Under the pieces are notes generated by a model, which did not search any database, was not told the origin of the DNA, and saw nothing but the letters and a program-made list of their open reading frames with translations. The position numbers were made by a program, and so were the translations under genes. Positions 42,594 through 47,586 of a DNA stretch of 47,586 nt are shown here, piece after piece (position 1 is the stretch's first letter; each line of letters opens with the position of its first letter). Source of the DNA: Verrucomicrobiota bacterium (GTDB lineage Bacteria > Verrucomicrobiota > Lentisphaeria > JABSQK01 > JAJFLO01); assembly GCA_021772615.1 (NCBI GenBank), contig JAJFLQ010000098.1, forward strand, positions 1 through 47,586. The letters run 5' to 3'.

Positions 42594-43232
42594 ATGAAAG
42601 ATCAAACCTCAAAGAAGCTGCTGGCGTTCCTTACATTTGCGAGCAGCTCTGTCTCTGCGTTTTGCCTGGGGATTATGGCGTTCACCCTGACAACCGGGGA
42701 GCTGCCCTTCGGCATCGCGCCGTTGATGGTATTCGACGAAGCACCTGTCGAGGTGCCTGAGGTCAAGCCCGCGCCGCCCGACCACCAGCCACCCGTCGAC
42801 GCCGAAAAACACGCGGTGCACCTGTTCAATCAACTGCAATCCGCGCGGAATGACCTGGCATCGGAGGAGAGGCGGATCGAGGATCGGCGGCGTTATATCG
42901 AGACCATGTCCGATAACGTCGGCAACATGCAGGCGAAGCTGGACGAGTCTGAAGCTCGTATCCGTACGTTGCTCGATATCATCGAGCAGAAAGAGGTGGA
43001 GAATGTCCGACAGCTCACCAAGGTTGTTTCCGGTATGGAGGTGACTGCGGGCGCTGAGATGCTGATGGCATTCGAAGATCCGTTGCCGTCGCGCGTGCTG
43101 TACTATATGAAACCCGAAAAGAAAACGGCGATGTTGACCACCATGATGCGTACTGACGATGTCGATATGAAAAAGCGCGCCGTGCGAATAGCGGAAGGCA
43201 TGCAGCGCATCAGTGAGGAACTCAACCTTTGA
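42594..43232 (+). CDS. MotE-like flagellar chaperone
   Basis: This 212-residue protein resembles MotE, a periplasmic chaperone of flagellar motor parts with an MgtE N-terminal-like domain. It has an N-terminal membrane helix (FLTFASSSVSAFCLGIMAFT), a proline/acid linker, a coiled coil with SARNDLASEERRIEDRRRYI, and a C-terminal part with MLMAFEDPLPSRVLYYMKPE. It follows fliJ after 42 bp with AAGG as ribosome site and overlaps the fliK start by four bases. The gene's place between fliJ and fliK fits a motor or hook assembly role. Confidence 0.8.
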   Translation: MKDQTSKKLLAFLTFASSSVSAFCLGIMAFTLTTGELPFGIAPLMVFDEAPVEVPEVKPAPPDHQPPVDAEKHAVHLFNQLQSARNDLASEERRIEDRRRYIETMSDNVGNMQAKLDESEARIRTLLDIIEQKEVENVRQLTKVVSGMEVTAGAEMLMAFEDPLPSRVLYYMKPEKKTAMLTTMMRTDDVDMKKRAVRIAEGMQRISEELNL

Positions 43233-44665
43233 CCTCTGTTTCCACCAGACCTGAAGACCGCGGCGGTATCGATCAGCTCAACATCGGCCTTGGTGCGACG
43301 CCGGAGACTCGGAACCAGCCTGGTGCAGAGGGTACATTTGCCTCCGTGTTAGAGCAGACCGCTGTTGTGGTGAAGGATCGCCCCGAATCAAATACGGATG
43401 CCGACGGCGAGGCGGAATCGACGGACGAAAGAACGGGCATGCGGCGCGATGGTCGTTCCAATGTCCGACCCGATCGGCGCGGCATCCATGTGCCGGCTGC
43501 GGATGGCGTAACGCAGCGTGTAACGGCGGAAGCTACAGAACGGCAGATCGTCGCTGCCGGTAGTCACTCCGAAGACGATCATGACGCAACGGGAAAGCCG
43601 ACGGCGAAGCGCGCAGCAGGTTCACAGAGCCCGGAGCACCGCTCACTGCCGTTATCGGCGTCCCAATCGGGGCGTCCCGCCGCCACGCCTGGGCCAAATG
43701 GGAAGGCGATCGCTCGCGCGTTATCTATGGTAAGCGTGCCTGACGGTTCGGCCGCTGCAAAATCGGCCGCTGCAAAATCGGCCGCTGTGCACGGTGCGTC
43801 GGAAGAACGGGCTGGCAGCGGGACCGAAGGTGCCAAGGCCGACGCCGGTGGTGAGCCGGGAGTTGTATTGCGCCGAATTTCCTCCGGAAAGACGCCCCAC
43901 GCACATCACGACGTTCCGTTGGCGCAGCGAATCAGACTATCCGAAAGAAAGCTCGCGCCGCAGTCGACACGGCCGGTGGAGACGCGCGAGCGAACGCTGT
44001 ACACGCAGCGACTCGGCGACATTGTCCAGTCACACGCACGGTCGCCGGAAGCGCGTCAGGTTGTTAAGGCCGGGTTGTTTTTCCAGACGTCCGACGGTGA
44101 TCGCGGCAATGATCAATTCGACTTCAAGGATTCCAGATTTCACGGTGCGCCGGTGCTCCCGACCAATCTGACCAGTCTGTCCGCGGCCGGCGCCGATAAG
44201 GCTGGATTCGAATCCAGGTTTTTTCAGTCGCTGCCGACGATACAGCATTATATGGACTTCGTAAAAAATGGCGTCAAATCCGCAGTCGAAGGCGGATCCC
44301 ATGTGCACCTCGACTTCGAAAGCAAGGCGCTGGGCAACGTCGAGCTGTTTGTTCAGGAGAAGGCCGGCGGGCTGCAGATCATGGTTCAGGTTGGCAACGA
44401 AGCCGTGCGGGATCGATTGCTTCTGCACCGCCAGGAAATGTTGTCGCAGCTTCGCGACTTCGGTTATGAGGACGTGACCTACGATGTCAGCTCCGACGGG
44501 AAGCAGCACCATGACCACCAGCGGTCGGACGCGCGGTCGACCGCCGAGAATGAATCCGACCTGGCTGACGAACCCGAGACAGCCGACATGTTTCTCTCCG
44601 CCCTTCACGACGCGCGCAACTCGGTGTTTCGCCGTCACGCGCTCACCGGCGCTATTCTCACATAG
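43229..44665 (+). CDS. fliK: Flagellar hook-length control protein FliK
   Basis: FliK measures hook length and switches export specificity. The 478-residue protein has a long unstructured N-terminal part, rich in Glu, Arg, Ser and Ala, and the C-terminal Flg_hook domain (about 365-435) with HLDFESKALGNVELFVQEK, LQIMVQVGNEAVRD and LLLHRQEMLSQLRDFGY. The start is TTG at 43229, overlapping the MotE stop (TTGA); the nearest in-frame ATG is far inside, so coupled TTG initiation is most likely. A 15-bp duplication (TCGGCCGCTGCAAAA, about 43748-43780) produces an Ala-rich micro-repeat. A dispersed motif (44681) follows the stop by 15 bp. Confidence 0.9.
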   Translation: MTSVSTRPEDRGGIDQLNIGLGATPETRNQPGAEGTFASVLEQTAVVVKDRPESNTDADGEAESTDERTGMRRDGRSNVRPDRRGIHVPAADGVTQRVTAEATERQIVAAGSHSEDDHDATGKPTAKRAAGSQSPEHRSLPLSASQSGRPAATPGPNGKAIARALSMVSVPDGSAAAKSAAAKSAAVHGASEERAGSGTEGAKADAGGEPGVVLRRISSGKTPHAHHDVPLAQRIRLSERKLAPQSTRPVETRERTLYTQRLGDIVQSHARSPEARQVVKAGLFFQTSDGDRGNDQFDFKDSRFHGAPVLPTNLTSLSAAGADKAGFESRFFQSLPTIQHYMDFVKNGVKSAVEGGSHVHLDFESKALGNVELFVQEKAGGLQIMVQVGNEAVRDRLLLHRQEMLSQLRDFGYEDVTYDVSSDGKQHHDHQRSDARSTAENESDLADEPETADMFLSALHDARNSVFRRHALTGAILT

Positions 44666-44680
44666 ACGGTTCGGCAGTGC

Positions 44681-44710
44681 GTGAAACCCACACTGAAGTG
44701 TGAACGCCAA
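44681..44710 (+). repeat. Dispersed CACACTGAAGTGTG motif, single copy
   Basis: GTGAAACCCACACTGAAGTG, then TGAACGCCAA, begins 15 bp after the fliK stop. It matches the copies at 31765 and the 58-bp array at 277-508. Confidence 0.75.
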
Positions 44711-45128
44711 CCCATCTCCCGCCGGATCGGCAACGCCGAACACCCGAGTCTTACGCCGTTCGTCGGAACTGTCACAGTCACCCAGACCTCACCGGCGCAG
44801 ACTACTTACTCCGTTACTGGGTATTTCTCCGCGCCTCCGCGTCTCTGCGCGAGAACCCTTTCGACCGTGTAGAAATAGAGTTCTTGCCGGCAAACGTAAC
44901 ATGGCCATCCTGGCTGCGTCCTCATCGGCTGTGTAGAAGAGCTAAAGCGTGGCGTATTTAATCTCGCGGAGAGACGGAGAGAAAAGGAAAACGGACACAG
45001 CGGAAGCGGTGAACAACGAAAAGCGCAAGGATTCAAAGATACGGAGAACATCAAGAATTACTGCGGGCATTGTCGTTCTTTGTGCCGGGGCCTGTCGCGA
45101 ATATCGCTGTGCCACAAGTGTGCTGGAG

Positions 45129-45148
45129 GGACGCAGTCCTCTGCGTCC
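45129..45148. repeat. GC-rich hairpin repeat (GGACGCAG/CTGCGTCC)
   Basis: GGACGCAG-TCCT-CTGCGTCC is a perfect 8-bp stem, preceded by TGCTGGAG as in the copy at 22174. It lies far from any gene end here. Confidence 0.6.
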
Positions 45149-45691
45149 GAAACTAGCCGCAACGGCAAGCAGTAAGTTGGCCGACCATCCTGGCTGTGTA
45201 GAGATAAGCTCATGCCGCAGCGTATTTAATCTCGCGCAGAGCCGCGGAGCCGCAAAGAAAAGATAAGTAAAGCAGATTAGCCTGATTCATTCACGTTCAG
45301 CATTCGGGCCGAACTTCGTTGCCCGCATTAAACTTGTCATCGGTTTGAGTGTAGAACGGTGAGTAATGGTCACCGCATGCGGGAATGTGGCTTTTCCAGC
45401 GTCTCGCTTCGACGAAATCAGCGCATTGCCTCCCGAGTTTTCGTTGCGTATGCCCCATCGTGCATATCCGCCCATCAGATGTTTCAAAAAAGAGTATCGA
45501 ATCGCGCGGATGACGTCAAATCAGGACGCTATTGCAGGATATGACTATCATGAAAATGAGTTACATTGTCTCGTAAAGCCTTGTTGTGGATTTTGTTGCA
45601 TGATGATGGAAATAGTTGGACGGTGCATTGCTACTCCACTGTGATTGCTTAAATCATAAAGACCACCAACCACCACAAAGGAAACACCATC

Positions 45692-47586
45692 ATGAAAACC
45701 GCCACTCGCTCCAGATCCATCAAACGCTCGTTCAACTTTAACATGCTCGAGGTTACCGTGACGATGGTCATCGCCGTGGTCGGCGTGGTCGGACTCGTCG
45801 GTCTCTTTCCGGTAGGCCTCGAGCAAAACCGTCAGGCGATCGGACAGAGCTATGCGTCCGACGCGGCTGAGCAGTTCCTCCACTTCACTGCCAGCAAGGT
45901 GCGGGAGGACTGGGACTGGGTGAATGTCTTTCCGGACGAAAAGCCTGCAAATGAGGCCGCTGAACTCGGGAAGACCTGGAGCAACGACTCGCTGCTTGAG
46001 AATACTAATGTGCAGATCGCGTTTTCTACATATACCAGCGCAAGCTCCGGTGACAACAGCCAATCCGTTTGCGGCGCAACGGAGGTGTGGATCCATCTCG
46101 GTCTTGGCGCGGTGGGTGGCGGCGATGACTTCTGCCTGACGACACCGGACGGTGTGATTACAAGAGATCAGCTGGCCGATGGGACAGTAGTGGAATACAA
46201 CGGTTCCGTTTCAGAGTGCTCCCTCATGCCGAAAGGCAATAGCGGGCAGAACTACGTGACCATTGACGGCGTGGGCTTCTACCTTGCCAACCTATTGGCG
46301 GTGACCTTGTCCGGCGACATGTACGTGAATCTTTATAATACTTCCGAGCCTGATGCAGCTGGAATGCTGCCGATGAGCGACTGGCGGATCTGTATCAACG
46401 GTACCGATGTGAGTATCAGCGAGCTCGTTTCATCGTGCGACAACGGAACCTTTGCTGGTATTGAAGAGGATATCTTCGGAGACTTCGATCCGGCCGTACA
46501 CCAGGACGGGTTGTTTCTGATGACACACCAGTCTGAAGCCATCACCGAGTTCAAGGCGGTCATCCGTGGTTGGAAGGAGATCACTGAGTTTGAAGACGGT
46601 TCAAAGAAGGTCCGGCTCAACGCCGAAATCAGCTGGCCTGCGGATCTACCTTATGGCCTGCGTTCGGTCGATACCTATGACCTGACCTTGTTCAAGAAAG
46701 CCGATATGACGATTGATATGGAAAGCGTGCTGCCCAGTGCGAATCCCGACAGCTACACCGTGAGCGAGGGCTTCCTCCTGAACATTGCCGCTGCGAACGG
46801 CGTGCTGAACAACGACACTGACGTACTTGATCGCCCGTTGACGGCGGCGTTGGTCGATGATGCGCAGAACGGTACGCTGGTTTTGTCCAACGACGGTTCG
46901 TTCGTTTACACCCCGGATGCCAATTACAACGGTGCAGACACCTTCACTTATGTTGCGAGCAACGGCATGAACAACAGCGAGGCTGTTACGGTCACGGTGG
47001 CGGTTACACCGGTGAATGTAGCGCCGTTTGCCGTCGCCGACAGCTACAGCGTCGACGAAGACAATACGCTGGTCGTGAGTGCGTCCGGCGTACTCGGCAA
47101 CGATACGGACGCAGACGGCAACGCGCTCTTCGTGGTGATGCCGGTCGTGAGCGATGTGAGCAACGGCACGCTGGTACCGTTCGAAAACGGCGCGTTTACC
47201 TATATCCCGAACGCCGATTTCAACGGCAGCGACAGTTTTGAATACAAAGTCTTCGACGGCGAATTCGACAGCAACAGCGTCACCGTTTCCATTACGGTCA
47301 ATCCCGGCAATGACTGCCCGACCTGGCCGCAGACCACGCAGGTCATTAACAACCGTACCGCCGGCACATACTTCTGCGTGAACCCTCCCGGCGGTAAAGC
47401 CACAGACGACGAGCTTGGGCAAAACCTCGCGTACACGATCACCAGCACCAGCCCGGGCGGAGATTTTGTCTATGTAACCAACAACCGCCAGATCGCCGGC
47501 ACACCGCTCTCCCAGGGTGTTTACACGTACATTCTCACCGCGAGCGACGGACAGTGCGAAGTCGACGCAACACTCACGATCATTGT
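45692..47586 (+). CDS. Pseudopilin-headed surface protein with cadherin/tandem-95-like repeats, partial
   Basis: The open frame runs from ATG 45692 past the window's end, so only the first 631 residues are visible. The N-terminus (residues 14-50) looks like a type IV pilin/pseudopilin signal: a basic lead, FNMLEVTVTMVIAVVGVVG with the conserved glutamate, then a hydrophobic helix ending GLFPVGLEQ. The middle, about 50-340, is an unrecognised beta-rich region with several cysteines. From about 350 onward there are bacterial Ig/cadherin-like repeats: NGVLNNDTDVLDRPL, NGTLVLSNDGSFVYTPDANY, then VDEDNTLVVSASGVLGNDTD and NGTLVPFENGAFTYIPNADF. AAAGGAAA precedes the start. Pilin-type heads on tandem repeat surface proteins are uncommon, so either an unusual pilus-tip adhesin or a filament subunit is possible. 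Confidence 0.75.
   Translation, partial: MKTATRSRSIKRSFNFNMLEVTVTMVIAVVGVVGLVGLFPVGLEQNRQAIGQSYASDAAEQFLHFTASKVREDWDWVNVFPDEKPANEAAELGKTWSNDSLLENTNVQIAFSTYTSASSGDNSQSVCGATEVWIHLGLGAVGGGDDFCLTTPDGVITRDQLADGTVVEYNGSVSECSLMPKGNSGQNYVTIDGVGFYLANLLAVTLSGDMYVNLYNTSEPDAAGMLPMSDWRICINGTDVSISELVSSCDNGTFAGIEEDIFGDFDPAVHQDGLFLMTHQSEAITEFKAVIRGWKEITEFEDGSKKVRLNAEISWPADLPYGLRSVDTYDLTLFKKADMTIDMESVLPSANPDSYTVSEGFLLNIAAANGVLNNDTDVLDRPLTAALVDDAQNGTLVLSNDGSFVYTPDANYNGADTFTYVASNGMNNSEAVTVTVAVTPVNVAPFAVADSYSVDEDNTLVVSASGVLGNDTDADGNALFVVMPVVSDVSNGTLVPFENGAFTYIPNADFNGSDSFEYKVFDGEFDSNSVTVSITVNPGNDCPTWPQTTQVINNRTAGTYFCVNPPGGKATDDELGQNLAYTITSTSPGGDFVYVTNNRQIAGTPLSQGVYTYILTASDGQCEVDATLTII

Larger units (their letters stand above)
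44666..45691. other. Intergenic region with dispersed repeats
   Basis: This 1,026-bp region has no convincing gene. It holds a dispersed CACACTGAAGTGTG copy (44681-44710), purine-rich TCTCGCGGAGAGACGGAG-type stretches, a GC-rich hairpin (45129-45148), and a degenerate direct repeat (about 44905-44990 and 45178-45262) sharing CCATCCTGGCTG and GCGTATTTAATCTCGCG. Confidence 0.6.

Noticed and set aside
44205..44222. tRNA T-arm-like sequence GGATTCGAATCC
   Set aside because: It lies inside fliK, with no acceptor or anticodon arm around it.
45548..46096. Minus-strand open frame across the pseudopilin-headed gene
   Set aside because: It is antisense to a longer frame with a ribosome site, a pilin-type signal and repeat domains.

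Overview
The window carries a compact, free-living, motile, probably Gram-negative bacterium's chromosome at roughly 55-57% GC. It encodes two eukaryotic-like Ser/Thr kinases that share an unusual GxYGEV...DWG catalytic signature, a PEP-CTERM protein, a TMTC-like glycosyltransferase with TPRs, a pseudopilin-like surface protein and a flagellar fliFGHIJ-motE-fliK operon. This mix fits a PVC-type or related lineage (Planctomycetes, Verrucomicrobia, Lentisphaerae/Kiritimatiellota or a neighbouring phylum). There is no rRNA or other phylogenetic marker here, so that placement is inference. No tRNA or rRNA gene, CRISPR array or complete transposase was found.

Layout. 1-734: non-coding DNA with a four-copy 58-bp tandem array and a good sigma70-type promoter. 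735-3123: a DUF2167 membrane protein and two orphan membrane proteins. 3141-5786 (minus): cydB and cydA, cytochrome bd oxidase. 5896-6057: a MITE-like inverted-repeat element. 6381-7184: an M48 metalloprotease lipoprotein. 7338-10961: a transmembrane kinase with a WD40 propeller. 11034-11786 (minus): a DUF928-like secreted protein. 12219-14470 (minus): two overlapping GT4 glycosyltransferases. 14745-16295: a kinase fused to a cyclic-nucleotide-binding domain. 16854-20122: two overlapping SPFH genes, each with three copies of a repeated N-terminal module. 20398-21180 (minus): a PEP-CTERM protein. 21572-22156: an FHA protein. 22429-23968 (minus): a possibly frameshifted membrane gene and an AAA/DUF4143 ATPase. 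24489-29281 (minus): a probable operon running W-DP repeat protein, small membrane protein, GT2 glycosyltransferase, a four-helix-bundle gene with its own long leader hairpin (tandemly duplicated, second copy truncated), and a DUF354 protein. 29536-31500: the TMTC-like protein. 32060-34882: BioH-like esterase, BioC and a second W-DP repeat protein, all overlapping. 35044-36939: a REC-HisKA-HATPase-REC hybrid kinase behind a clear promoter. 37372-44665: the flagellar operon. 45692 to the window end: a pseudopilin-headed protein with cadherin/tandem-95-like repeats, running off the edge.

How it fits together. Three regions look like signalling: two Ser/Thr kinases with an FHA phosphothreonine reader within 15 kb, and a hybrid histidine kinase just before the flagellar genes. 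The glycosyltransferases (GT4 pair, GT2, DUF354, TMTC-like) suggest surface polysaccharide or glycoprotein synthesis, consistent with the PEP-CTERM protein. The least explained items are the SPFH pair with repeated modules, the W-DP repeat family, the four-helix-bundle element whose leader hairpin buries its ribosome site and start codon, and a dispersed palindromic motif (core CACACTGAAGTGTG) found in intergenic regions across the window.
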